In this document: in pieces, positions 36,785-45,413 of the stretch | Layout of the letters: every line of letters begins with the position of its first letter | How positions within the stretch are numbered: the first letter of the stretch is position 1 | Made by a program: the position numbers and the translations under genes | The notes under the pieces: generated by a model | Databases searched by the model: none | What the model saw: the letters and a program-made list of their open reading frames with translations, nothing else | Told to the model about the DNA's origin: nothing | Assembly (NCBI RefSeq): GCF_012971725.1 | Contig: NZ_CP048833.1 | Span: 3,782,001-3,846,000 of the forward strand | Length of the DNA stretch: 64,000 bases | Direction: 5' to 3' | Source of the DNA: Pseudomonas multiresinivorans | GTDB lineage: Bacteria; Pseudomonadota; Gammaproteobacteria; Pseudomonadales; Pseudomonadaceae

Positions 36785-36957
36785 CGCCTCGTACCGAAGG
36801 CGGCGGCTTTGAATCGGCACCTTCGGCGAGTTTCACCGGTCTCAACCTTTACGCACCGCCTGTCGACCGGCGGATGACCCTGCGCGGCGGCCGGTGGCCA
36901 ACCCACTACCGGCCACGCCAGCCGGCCGCTGATCGGCCCCGCAACAGGAGCACCAGC

Positions 36958-38751
36958 ATGAGTGATTACCTTGCCCCGCTGCGCGACATGCAGTTCGTTC
37001 TCCGCGAGCTGCAACTGATCGATTCGCTGAACCAGCTACCCGGCCAGGAAGACATGAGCGGCGAACTGATCGACGCCATCCTCAACGAAGCCGCCCGCTT
37101 CGCCCAGGGCGTACTGGCGCCGCTGAACGTTAGCGGCGACCGCCAGGGCGCGAGGTGGAATGACGGCACTGTCCATACTGCCGACGGCTGGCGCGACGCC
37201 TACGGAAAGTTCGCCAGCAATGGCTGGAACGCCCTTTCCTGCCCGCCCGACTTCGGTGGCCAGGGGGCGCCGCGACTGGTGTCGGCGCTGGTCGAGGAGA
37301 TGTGGAATGCCGCCAACGTCGCCTTCGGCCTGTGCCCGATGTTGACCCGCGGCGCCATCGAGGCCATCGAGCTGCGCGGCTCCGACGAACTGAAGCGGAC
37401 CTGGTTGCCCAGGCTGGTCAGCGGCGAGTGGACCGGCACCATGAACCTTACCGAGCCCCAGGCCGGATCCGACCTCGCCGCCGTGCGCACCCGTGCCGAG
37501 CCACAGGGTGACGGGACTTACAAGCTGTTCGGGCAGAAGATCTTCATCACCTACGGCGAGCACGACCTCACCGACAACATCGTCCATCTGGTGCTGGCCC
37601 GAGTGCCCGGCGCACCCGAAGGAGTGAAAGGCATCTCCCTGTTCGTGGTGCCCAAGGTATTGCTGGATGCCGATGGCGGCCTGGGCGAGCGCAATGACGT
37701 GCACTGCGTTTCCATCGAACACAAGCTCGGCATCCACGGCAGCCCCACCGCCGTGCTGGCCTTCGGCGACCAGGGCGTTGCCCGCGGCTGGCTGGTCGGC
37801 GAGGAGAATCGTGGCCTGGAGTACATGTTCATCATGATGAACGCGGCACGCTTCTCCGTCGGCATCGAAGGCATCGGCCTGGCCGAGCGCGCCTACCAGC
37901 GCGCCGCGGCCTATGCCCGCCAGCGCAACCAGGGCACGGAGATTGGCGTACAGGGCCGGGAAAAGGTCGCGATCATCCGCCACCCCGATGTTCGCCGGAT
38001 GCTCATGTCCATGCGATCGCGAGTGGAAGCCATGCGCGCGCTGGCCTGTGAAGTAGCGCTGGCCACCGACCTGGCCCACGGGCATCCGAACGACACGGTG
38101 CGCCGCGAGCAGCAGGCCTTCGTCGAGCTGATGATCCCGGTGATCAAGGGCTGGTGCACCGAGAACGCGGTGGATATCGCCTCCCTCGGCGTGCAGGTCC
38201 ACGGCGGCATGGGTTTCATCGAGGAGACCGGCGCCGCCCAGCACCTGCGTGATGCGCGGATCACGTCGATCTACGAAGGCACCACGGGCATCCAGGCGCT
38301 CGACCTGATCGGTCGCAAGATCGCCCGCGACAAGGGCGCAGCTGCCTTTGCCCTGATCGCCCGACTACGTGAAGCGCAACTCGCGCTGCCGGATGATGAC
38401 CCGCAACTGGCCTCGATTCGCCATCGCCTGTTCCTGGCGATCAACGCCCTGGACGATGCGGTGAACCATGTGGTGAGGCACTACGACGATCAGGTCCGCC
38501 AGGTGGCGCTGGGCTCGGTGCCACTGCTGGAACTGTTCGGCATCGTCACCGGCGGGTGGCAGTTGGCCCGCTCCGCCCGGATTGCCCGCGGATGCCTGGC
38601 CAGCAATAGCGGCGACGCCGCCTTCTACCGGGCCAAACTGCGCACCGCGCAGTTCTACGCCGGGCACTTCCTGACCCGGGCACCGGGATTGGCCCAGACG
38701 ATAGTCGAGGGCGGCGACGCCGCTTTGACGATGGAGGATTTCGCCTTCTGA
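36958..38751 (+). CDS. large acyl-CoA dehydrogenase with C-terminal extension (DmdC/FadE5-like)
   Basis: 597 aa from the ATG at 36958, 7 nt after AGGAG. N-terminal AcylCoA_DH_N-like helix (SDYLAPLRDMQFVLRE), middle loop NLTEPQAGSDLAAVRTRA, and the canonical C-terminal IYEGTTGIQALDLIGRK with a Glu at the MCAD base position. A further C-terminal domain of about 130 residues follows, as in DmdC and related dehydrogenases. It is the only acyl-CoA dehydrogenase in the window with the YEGT signature and could handle shortened or straight-chain acyl-CoAs. Preceded by a 173-bp gap; probably its own promoter. Confidence 0.92.
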   Translation: MSDYLAPLRDMQFVLRELQLIDSLNQLPGQEDMSGELIDAILNEAARFAQGVLAPLNVSGDRQGARWNDGTVHTADGWRDAYGKFASNGWNALSCPPDFGGQGAPRLVSALVEEMWNAANVAFGLCPMLTRGAIEAIELRGSDELKRTWLPRLVSGEWTGTMNLTEPQAGSDLAAVRTRAEPQGDGTYKLFGQKIFITYGEHDLTDNIVHLVLARVPGAPEGVKGISLFVVPKVLLDADGGLGERNDVHCVSIEHKLGIHGSPTAVLAFGDQGVARGWLVGEENRGLEYMFIMMNAARFSVGIEGIGLAERAYQRAAAYARQRNQGTEIGVQGREKVAIIRHPDVRRMLMSMRSRVEAMRALACEVALATDLAHGHPNDTVRREQQAFVELMIPVIKGWCTENAVDIASLGVQVHGGMGFIEETGAAQHLRDARITSIYEGTTGIQALDLIGRKIARDKGAAAFALIARLREAQLALPDDDPQLASIRHRLFLAINALDDAVNHVVRHYDDQVRQVALGSVPLLELFGIVTGGWQLARSARIARGCLASNSGDAAFYRAKLRTAQFYAGHFLTRAPGLAQTIVEGGDAALTMEDFAF

Positions 38752-38759
38752 CGTCGAAT

Positions 38760-38790
38760 GGCCGCCTGTCCGAAGTCTTGATGGGCGGCC
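38760..38790 (+). terminator. possible weak hairpin terminator
   Basis: A 7-bp stem GGCCGCC/GGCGGCC with a 17-nt loop starts 9 bp after the acyl-CoA dehydrogenase stop. No clear T-run follows. Given as a low-confidence end of the catabolic island. Confidence 0.3.
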
Positions 38791-39078
38791 CGGCCCCGTA
38801 ACGAGCTCTTTACACCAGACTCCGATCCTGCCACTCGAGGCCTGACGCACCCAACACCCGCCATGTGCATGCTTGGCTATTGTGGAGGGTCGCCGTTATG
38901 CACGAATGCTCGTTGACAGTCCTCCCGCGGTTCAGTGAGATGGCCTTTCGTTCAGGCAAATGGCATTGCCGACCGACTGTGTGCGTTGTGTCCGCAATGC
39001 CGCGATGACGAAACTTCGGCGATCCCGACGGTCGCTTCCGGACGTTTCATGGCTTCATCGACACAGGAGATGCCGGCG
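38791..39078. other. intergenic region without a recognised gene
   Basis: Between the last island gene and the 39079 gene, nearly 300 bases hold no family-matching frame. GGCTATTGTGGAGG at 38874-38887 resembles a ribosome-site or -10 region but is not convincing. The 39079 gene frame is open back to 38935 without similarity support. Confidence 0.4.
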
Positions 39079-39525
39079 ATGTTGAACCAGGCACCCCGCG
39101 ATACCCAGGACGTTGAATTCGACGAGCAATTCTTCCTCGCCTTCGAGATCCAGGTCCTGCAGAAGGCCCTGCCGGCCTTCGAAGAGGCCTCGCGCTTCGC
39201 CCGCGACCGAGGTCTGCGCTGCAGCGTGGAGTTGATCACCAATGCCGAAGGGCACCCCGAGCTCAGCCTGTCAGCCACCCAGCGCGACGACCTGCCGGAC
39301 AGTTGCTATCGCCTGATTGCCGACCCGGCCGCCCAGGGCATAGTCCACGAGGAGTTCACCGCCGTGAACCGCCGCACGCGCCGCCAGGGCGCGCGCCTGG
39401 CGACCCTGACCTCGCGCTCGCTGGAGCTGCAGCTGGAGGCCTTCTTCATGCACGCCTTCGGCATGCGCCTGGACTACAACGTCCTGCGCCTGGACTACTC
39501 TTACGAGCATGCCTCCGGGCTCTAG
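39079..39525 (+). CDS. conserved hypothetical protein
   Basis: 148 aa from the ATG at 39079 (AGGAG 9 nt upstream); in-frame ATGs at 39049 and 39070 are alternatives. No recognised domain. The sequence is soluble, mildly acidic, with no signal or membrane segment. The codon use matches the genome and the frame is long, so it is probably real. It is separated from the catabolic island and lies before two tiny coupled frames. Confidence 0.68.
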   Translation: MLNQAPRDTQDVEFDEQFFLAFEIQVLQKALPAFEEASRFARDRGLRCSVELITNAEGHPELSLSATQRDDLPDSCYRLIADPAAQGIVHEEFTAVNRRTRRQGARLATLTSRSLELQLEAFFMHAFGMRLDYNVLRLDYSYEHASGL

Positions 39526-39607
39526 GCCATTTCCGACACCACCGGTCGTCGGTTCGGCCGGTGGCGGACAAAGCGTTCCGTCGGACAGTTCCTGCAAAGG
39601 ATGATTT

Positions 39608-39694
39608 ATGGCAACGATGAACGCGCCGAAGCCGCTATTATTCGCGCCCTGTGCGCCACCTCGTGCGTGTTTCCTCGTTGTCGCTTCGCCATGA
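39608..39694 (+). CDS. 28-codon leader-like ORF
   Basis: MATMNAPKPLLFAPCAPPRA... encodes 28 aa. AAAGG lies 7 nt upstream. Its stop TGA overlaps the ATG of the 39691 frame (ATGA), a classic translational coupling. No similarity is recognised. It could be a leader peptide that sets expression of the next frame. Confidence 0.35.
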   Translation: MATMNAPKPLLFAPCAPPRACFLVVASP

Positions 39695-39870
39695 ATGAAT
39701 TCCTCGTGCATTTTCAGGACGGTCATTGCCTGGGCAAAACCGTGCTGCGCTCGTTTTCCCGTCAGATGACCCTCTCCGAGGCGCGCGTGCGCCTGCAGGC
39801 CTGCTACCCGCTGCGAGTTCCGCACCTGCTGAACATCCTGCACCTGACGCCGATGCTGCCCGGCCGCTGA
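39691..39870 (+). CDS. small hypothetical protein
   Basis: 59 aa, MNEFLVHFQDGHCLGKTVLR at the start. The frame has no good ribosome site of its own and begins inside the stop of the preceding 28-codon frame. The same reading frame is open upstream to 39601. No known domain. Acceptable as a small gene because of its composition and coupling, but unproven. Confidence 0.45.
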   Translation: MNEFLVHFQDGHCLGKTVLRSFSRQMTLSEARVRLQACYPLRVPHLLNILHLTPMLPGR

Positions 39871-39966
39871 TCCGGCCCCACCCGTACAGTTTTCCTGCGC
39901 CACTGTGCCTGCAACCGGGCATCGACCGTGGCTAGAGTCGTTCGTCCCGACTTCCAGGAACACGCC

Positions 39967-40482
39967 ATGGCCAACCTGCAGATTCGCCCCGCCCACGCCG
40001 ACGACGTGCCGGGCATGCTGGAACTGATCTTCGAGCACGGCCCCAACGACTGGAACTTCCTGCCCGAAGGTCCGGTACGCGAGCATTTCCAGGGCATCGC
40101 CGAGGGAGCGATATGGGCGCTGGTCGCAGTGGATGGCGACGAGTTGCGCGGCCTGGTGACTTATCATGAAAGCGATGCCTTCGGCCGCTTCCAGCAGAAT
40201 GGGCAGTCACGCCATGCCTATATAGCCGAGGCCACTGTGCACCGTGACGAAGCCGGCCGCGGCCTGGGCACCCGCCTGCTGCACGCCACCATCGCCGATC
40301 TGGTCGCCCGCGGCCTGCCCGACATCTACATCGAGCGCCACGAAGAGAACCCCGGCTCCGCCGGCATGATGCGCAAGGCCGGTTTCCTCGAACTGGAAAC
40401 CTTCGCCGACCCGCAGCGCCGGCCCAATGGGTCACGGCGCACGACGATCTGTTACCTGGACGCGCGAGCCAGCGCCGGCTGA
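39967..40482 (+). CDS. GNAT-family N-acetyltransferase
   Basis: 171 aa from the ATG at 39967. The acetyl-CoA pyrophosphate loop is in HRDEAGRGLGTRLLHATI (R/Q-x-x-G-x-G/A pattern), and VEATV-like strand beta-4 is AYIAEATVHRD. Followed by ENPGSAGMMRKAGF, the alpha-4/beta-6 part of the PAT family. Its 3' end overlaps the convergent DUF2817 gene by 31 bp. Target amine unknown. Confidence 0.9.
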   Translation: MANLQIRPAHADDVPGMLELIFEHGPNDWNFLPEGPVREHFQGIAEGAIWALVAVDGDELRGLVTYHESDAFGRFQQNGQSRHAYIAEATVHRDEAGRGLGTRLLHATIADLVARGLPDIYIERHEENPGSAGMMRKAGFLELETFADPQRRPNGSRRTTICYLDARASAG

Positions 40483-41561
40483 CCCTCGCCCAGCCCGGCG
40501 AGAGCTTGCCGCGCCGCTTCGCCGGCCTGTTCCAGCACCTGGCGCTTCCAGCCATCCTCGTCGACGTAGAAGGCATCGCGCAGCTGGCGATGGATACGCC
40601 GAGCCTTGTCCGGCGGCACGTCGGGATTGTTGGCCAACCACTGGTCCGCGCGCAGCGCCTTGAGGACCTTGAGCCCCGGCAGCGTGCCGTACTCCAGGGC
40701 GATGGCGGTCAGCTCGGCCTGCGGGCATTCACTGGCGGCGGCCAGGATCATCTGCCCCTGCAGCTGCACCGACACCGATCCCCCTTCGTGCGCCGAAGTC
40801 ACCTCATCACCCCACCAGCGGCGCGTACGCGCCAGGGTCTGCGGATCGTTGCCGCCAACATAGATGCGCTCGCCGTGGCCCTTGGGACCCAGGCCGGTGT
40901 GCACGTCGATCCAGCCCAGTCGGGCGCAGTCGCGGGCGTGCTGGCGCAGCACCTGGCGCACGGCCTGGTTGCTCCAGGTCGGCTTGGCGCCGATATAGAA
41001 CAGGCCGTTGGGGTGGCTGTCCTGGCCGCTGGAAATGGCCGCCTGCAATCGCTTGCGGCCATGGCGCATGGCGTAGCGCAGCAGACGCAAGTGGCTGGCG
41101 AAGGACGGCCAGCGACGCGGTATCAGGATCGGGTCCAGGGTTGCGTAGGCCTGGTTGCGCTGGCGCAGCAGGGAGAAGTCGATGAAGTTGCGGTTCAGGT
41201 CGACGTTCTCATGGGTCCAGCGCCGCCACCATGAAAAACCGTAGGGGTTGGCCGCATGCAGGTAGAGCACCGCGCAATCGGCCTTGGCGCAGAGTTCCAG
41301 CCAGTCGGGGTCGTTGAGCAGCGCGACCTGCACAGCCGAGCCGCAGAAGCCCTCCACGCCGTGGCAGCCGCTGCTGATGATCAGCAGGTTCTGCGCGTCG
41401 GCGCGGCCGCTGCGCGCCACGTCCAGCGCCAGGGGCTCACCGTCGCGGCCCGGCAGTGGATGGCGATGGGACTCGACGACCAGGCCGGCGGAGAGGCAGG
41501 CGGCGAGGAACTTGCCACGCGCTTCGGCGTAGCTCTGGGAAAAACAGGCAGACGGGGTCAT
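40452..41561 (-). CDS. DUF2817/M14-like zinc carboxypeptidase family protein
   Basis: 369 aa from the ATG at 41561; two GTG codons at 41564 and 41567 are alternatives, and GGAG lies 6 nt upstream of the ATG. SSGCHGVEGFCGSAVQ gives the zinc-binding HxxE-type motif, with NVDLNRNFIDF and IDVHTGLGPKG as further M14 blocks. No signal peptide, so cytoplasmic. The family is annotated as deacylase or peptidase of unknown substrate. It lies downstream of the MFS/M20 genes in the same orientation with a 66-bp gap. Confidence 0.85.
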   Translation of the reverse strand: MTPSACFSQSYAEARGKFLAACLSAGLVVESHRHPLPGRDGEPLALDVARSGRADAQNLLIISSGCHGVEGFCGSAVQVALLNDPDWLELCAKADCAVLYLHAANPYGFSWWRRWTHENVDLNRNFIDFSLLRQRNQAYATLDPILIPRRWPSFASHLRLLRYAMRHGRKRLQAAISSGQDSHPNGLFYIGAKPTWSNQAVRQVLRQHARDCARLGWIDVHTGLGPKGHGERIYVGGNDPQTLARTRRWWGDEVTSAHEGGSVSVQLQGQMILAAASECPQAELTAIALEYGTLPGLKVLKALRADQWLANNPDVPPDKARRIHRQLRDAFYVDEDGWKRQVLEQAGEAARQALAGLGEGQPALARASR

Positions 41562-41627
41562 CACCACTCCGGATGATTGGATTCGAGTCAGGAAATCGGG
41601 CCCGACGTGCGGGCCCTTCGAGGAATA

Positions 41628-42902
41628 TCAGGCGTGACCGACAGCACCGGGCAGCGGCGCTTCGCTTTGCTCGCCCTGCAGGGACTGGCGGGACCGCTCG
41701 GGGGCGATGATCCGGCAGCCGAGGATGGCGCAGACCACGGTGAGCACGCCGAACAGGCCGAGCGCGGTCTCGAAGCCATGGGCGATGTCGCCACCGCGCA
41801 GCTCGACCAGTTGGCCGACTATCCACGGCGCGAGCATGCCCGCGCTGGTCATGCCGCCGATATGGATCGCCAGCATCGAACCGCGCTGTGCGCTCGGCGC
41901 GATATAGGCGACCAGGGTGTTGCAGAAGGTCGGCAGGACGTTCACCAGGATCGCGCCCAGGGCGTAGAGCACCAGGATCGCCAGGCGATCGCCGTGCAGC
42001 AGGGTCAGCGCGCAAAATGCCACGCCGGCAACCGCCGCGAAGAGCATCGGCGGCAGCACCATGGCGCGCTGCACCGAAGCGCCGCGTTTCATGGCCCGTT
42101 GCGACAGCGTGGAGAGCAGCAGGTTGGCCAGTATCACCCCGACCGTCACCACCATCACGGTGTAGCCCGATTGCATGGGCGTCATGCCCTGGCCCTTCTG
42201 CAGGTAGACCGGCACCCAGCTGTACACCAGCGCGGTGGGCAGGTAGCTGAGGAAGCCCATCAGGGTGATCCAGAGGAAACTGCGGTTGAGCAGCAGCCGG
42301 CTGTAGGGCAGGCGCAGCGTCGATCCCGGCCCTTCCTCCGCGGTCTGCTGCCCTTCGCGGCCGAAGATCAGCCAGACGACCAGCCAGACCAGCCCGAGCA
42401 GTGCCAGCAGGAAGTACGCGGTGCGCCAGCCAAAATGCTGGATCGCCAGCGGCAGGCTCAACGCACCGAGAACGGCGCCGAGCATGATCGATACCTGGAT
42501 CAGCGCCGAGGGCAGCACGCGCTCCTTGGGGCCGAACCACTTGAAGCAGGCGTGCTGGGTGACCGCCGTGCCCGGCCCGGTGCCGGCGCCCAGCAACAGG
42601 CGCCCGGCAACCAGTGCGGCAAAGCCGCTGGACAGTGCCACCAGCAGTTGCGAGGCCATCCACACCACGGACATGCCGGCCAGGATCCAGCGTGTCGGGA
42701 AACGGTTGGCGAGGAAGCCCACCAGCACGCCGGAGATCGAATAGAGGAAGAAGAACGCGCTGCCGATGAAGCCGAACTCGGTCGGCGAGAGCTTCAACTC
42801 GTCGATGATCTGCGTGCCGGCGAAGGCGAAGATGGTCTTGTCCAGGACGCTGATGACCATCACCAGCATCAGCAGGATGAGGACTACGGTGCGCTGTTTC
42901 AT
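41628..42902 (-). CDS. MFS transporter (ACS-like)
   Basis: 424 aa from the ATG at 42902. About 12 hydrophobic helices; the first is RTVVLILLMLVMVISVLDKT. Loop motifs GFLANRFPTRWILAG and the duplicated R-rich loop fit the anion:cation symporter group. The start overlaps the amidohydrolase stop (ATGA), so both are translated together and the likely cargo is the amidohydrolase substrate or product, for example an N-acylated amino acid. Confidence 0.9.
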   Translation of the reverse strand: MKQRTVVLILLMLVMVISVLDKTIFAFAGTQIIDELKLSPTEFGFIGSAFFFLYSISGVLVGFLANRFPTRWILAGMSVVWMASQLLVALSSGFAALVAGRLLLGAGTGPGTAVTQHACFKWFGPKERVLPSALIQVSIMLGAVLGALSLPLAIQHFGWRTAYFLLALLGLVWLVVWLIFGREGQQTAEEGPGSTLRLPYSRLLLNRSFLWITLMGFLSYLPTALVYSWVPVYLQKGQGMTPMQSGYTVMVVTVGVILANLLLSTLSQRAMKRGASVQRAMVLPPMLFAAVAGVAFCALTLLHGDRLAILVLYALGAILVNVLPTFCNTLVAYIAPSAQRGSMLAIHIGGMTSAGMLAPWIVGQLVELRGGDIAHGFETALGLFGVLTVVCAILGCRIIAPERSRQSLQGEQSEAPLPGAVGHA

Positions 42903-44092
42903 GCCTGCTCCCCTCTCGACAGCGAAGTCTCCACCAGCCGCACCCAGAGCGCCGCGCCGAAGGGAATCGCCCCGTCGTTGAAGTCGTAGCCGGGGTTGTG
43001 GACCATGCAGCCGCTGGGGCCGCTGTTGCCGTTGCCCAGGGCGATATAGCAACCGGGGCGGCGTTCCAGCATCCAGGCGAAGTCCTCGCTGCCGAGGAAG
43101 CCCGAGGGCACTTCGGAGAGCAGGCGCTGCGGGCCGACCAGCTCGGTCAGCACCTGGCGTGCGAGGCGGGTTTCCTCTGGCGTATTCACCAGCACCGGCA
43201 CCAGCTCCTCGTATTCGTAATGCAGCTCCATGCCGTGCACGGCGGCGACGCCACGGGTGATCTCGCCGATGCGGCGCTTGAGCAGTTCGCGCACTTCGGG
43301 CTTGGTGGCGCGCACGCTCAGGCGCAGGTCGGCGTGGTCGGGAATCACGTTGGCCGCCTCCCCCGCCTTGAGCATACCCACAGTCACCACGCCCACTTCG
43401 GTGGACGGCACGTTGCGCGCAACGATGCTTTGCAGCGCCAGCACCAGCTCGGCAGCGGCGACTATCGGGTCCCTGGTCAGGTGCGGCATGGCGCCGTGGC
43501 CGCCGACGCCGGTCAGGCGAATCGATACGCGGTCGGACGATGCCGTCAGCGCGCCTTCGCGGGTCAGGAAGCAGCCTACCGGCAGGCCCGGCGCATTGTG
43601 CAGCGCGTACACCGCATCGCAGGGGAAGCGTTCGAACAGGCCGTCTTCCATCATCGCCACGGCGCCGCCGAGGGTTTCCTCGGCGGGCTGGAAGATCAGG
43701 TTGAGGGTACCGTCGAAGTGGCGCTGCTCGGCCAGATCACGGGCGGCGCAGAGCAGGATCGCGGTGTGGCCGTCGTGGCCGCAGGCATGCATGCGGCCTG
43801 CGTGCTGGCTGGCGTAGGGAACGCCGCTGGCCTCGTCGATGGGCAGTGCATCCATGTCGGCGCGGATGCCGATGCTGCGCGCGCTGTTGCCCTGGCGCAG
43901 TACACCAACCACGCCGGTGCCGCCGACGCCCTCGTGGACTTCATAGCCCCATTCGCGCAGGTAACCGGCGACGATGGCGCTGGTGCGCGCCTCCTCGAAG
44001 CCCAGTTCGGGATGCTGGTGGAGGTCCCGGCGAATCCGCGCGAAATCCTCGGTGCTTGCCGCAAGCCTTTCTATCGTGGGGTGCTGACTCAT
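42899..44092 (-). CDS. M20-family amidohydrolase (hippurate hydrolase-like)
   Basis: 397 aa from the ATG at 44092 (AGGAT upstream). Metal-site and base residues: DLHQHPELGFEE, RADMDALPIDE, MHACGHDGHTAILL, FQPAEETLGGA and MVHNPGYDFNDGAIPFGAAL. This is the M20D amidohydrolase group that cleaves N-acyl amino acids such as hippurate. Cytoplasmic. Precedes the MFS transporter with ATGA overlap and follows a LysR gene in the same direction. Confidence 0.93.
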   Translation of the reverse strand: MSQHPTIERLAASTEDFARIRRDLHQHPELGFEEARTSAIVAGYLREWGYEVHEGVGGTGVVGVLRQGNSARSIGIRADMDALPIDEASGVPYASQHAGRMHACGHDGHTAILLCAARDLAEQRHFDGTLNLIFQPAEETLGGAVAMMEDGLFERFPCDAVYALHNAPGLPVGCFLTREGALTASSDRVSIRLTGVGGHGAMPHLTRDPIVAAAELVLALQSIVARNVPSTEVGVVTVGMLKAGEAANVIPDHADLRLSVRATKPEVRELLKRRIGEITRGVAAVHGMELHYEYEELVPVLVNTPEETRLARQVLTELVGPQRLLSEVPSGFLGSEDFAWMLERRPGCYIALGNGNSGPSGCMVHNPGYDFNDGAIPFGAALWVRLVETSLSRGEQA

Positions 44093-44212
44093 GCCGCATC
44101 CTGCCCATTGTTCTGATGTGGCCGGCAGGATGCCCCACGCGCGCGATGCTGAATAATGACCTTCACGCATGCTTATCGAGGCTGGTTATCGACGCCTGCT
44201 CTCGAACCTGAA

Positions 44213-45118
44213 TCAGTCGGCCTTGCGCAGGTGCGGTCCCTTGAAGGTGTAGACCAGTTCGTCCACCAGGGTCTGCGCCTCGCGGGTCATCAGCTCGGGC
44301 GGCCGGCAGACCAGCGAGATGTCGGTGCCCGGCACGGTCTCGGCGATATCCAGGGCATCCAGCGTGCTGGAAACGATGGGCAGGTCGAACACTCGCCGCG
44401 ACCAGAAGCTCACCGCATCGGTGTTGGCCGCCAGCTCCGCGTAGAGCACCACCGAGGCGCACTCGATGACACGCTCGGGATGGCGCACCTGATACTGCTC
44501 GAACATCTGCCCGGCGAGGGAGATATCCAGCGAGTCGGGTACCAGCCATTCCTCGTCGAGCAGTTCGTGCAGCGAGCGGGCGTTGCGCAGTGGATGCCCC
44601 TTGCGCACCGCCAGCGTGGTGGGCTGGGCATAGAGCTCCTGCCAGTGGAAACCATCGACGTTGCGCGAGGACGGTTGCGAAGTCAGCACCAGGTCCAGCT
44701 GACCTTCGCGCAGGCCTTCGAGCAGCTTGGCCGGGCGCAGTTCGCTGATCTGCAGTTGCACCTTGGGGTAGCGCTTGCGGTAACGCAGCAGGCAGCTGGC
44801 GAACTGCTGGCTGGGCGTCACTGGCGACACGCCGATGGCCACGCGGCCATCCATGGCGCCCTTGAGCGTCTCGATCTCGTCACGGGCGCGGCGCACCTCC
44901 TCCACCACCAGGCGGGCACGGCGCACCAGGCGTTCGCCATACTCGGTGGCAGTGATGCCGCGGTTGGAGCGCACCAGCAGCGGCACGCCCAGCTCGGCCT
45001 CCAGCTCCTTGATGCTCTTGGACAGGGCGGGCTGGGAGATATGCAGCAGGCGCGAAGCCTCCTGGATACTGCCGCTCTCGCAGATGGCGACGATGGCGCG
45101 GAGTTGATGCAACTTCAT
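44213..45118 (-). CDS. LysR-family transcriptional regulator
   Basis: 301 aa from the ATG at 45118. N-terminal winged helix MKLHQLRAIVAICESGSIQEASRLLHISQPALSKSIK is typical (shown here in part: QASRLLHISQPALS). The rest is the periplasmic-binding-like effector domain. The frame is open upstream to 45379 but without similarity. It lies 120 bp upstream of the amidohydrolase in the same orientation and probably controls that gene and the MFS gene. Effector unknown. Confidence 0.91.
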   Translation of the reverse strand: MKLHQLRAIVAICESGSIQEASRLLHISQPALSKSIKELEAELGVPLLVRSNRGITATEYGERLVRRARLVVEEVRRARDEIETLKGAMDGRVAIGVSPVTPSQQFASCLLRYRKRYPKVQLQISELRPAKLLEGLREGQLDLVLTSQPSSRNVDGFHWQELYAQPTTLAVRKGHPLRNARSLHELLDEEWLVPDSLDISLAGQMFEQYQVRHPERVIECASVVLYAELAANTDAVSFWSRRVFDLPIVSSTLDALDIAETVPGTDISLVCRPPELMTREAQTLVDELVYTFKGPHLRKAD

Positions 45119-45235
45119 GGCGTGGACGACGGCTCGGAGATCGGTAACAGGTCGGAACATAAAGCAAAATCGAGGCCGGCGTGAGTAACGGTTGGTAAAC
45201 GGAGGCGGACCGGCGGGTCGCGTTCGCATGAATTT

Positions 45236-45312
45236 GCAGGAGCGAGCTTGCTCGCGAACGGAGTCAATCGAATCGCCGAGACCATGCGGTTCGCGAGCAA
45301 GCTCGCTCCTAC
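45236..45312. repeat. REP pair (BIME-like), copy 1
   Basis: Left arm GCAGGAGCGAGCTTGCTCGC at 45236-45255 continuing to 45259, right arm at 45289-45312 (GTTCGCGAGCAAGCTCGCTC then CTAC). The two 24-nt arms are inverted copies apart from one base pair. This is the common Pseudomonas REP sequence. A matching pair lies at 50293-50371. Confidence 0.9.
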
Positions 45313-45344
45313 GAAGAGCCGCCTGCCCGCGAGATAGACACAAG

Positions 45345-45369
45345 CGAAAAAAGCGGCCCGAGGGCCGCT
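45345..45369 (-). terminator. Rho-independent terminator of the second DUF1302/DUF1329 operon
   Basis: Stem AGCGGCCC at 45352-45359 and GGGCCGCT at 45362-45369. On the minus strand it is followed by TTTTTTCGC (45352-45345). It lies 45 bp after the DUF1329 stop. Confidence 0.88.
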
Positions 45370-45413
45370 GAGTCAACACAAGGAGCGCCGGTGAGCGCCA
45401 GTAAAGCCCGCCG

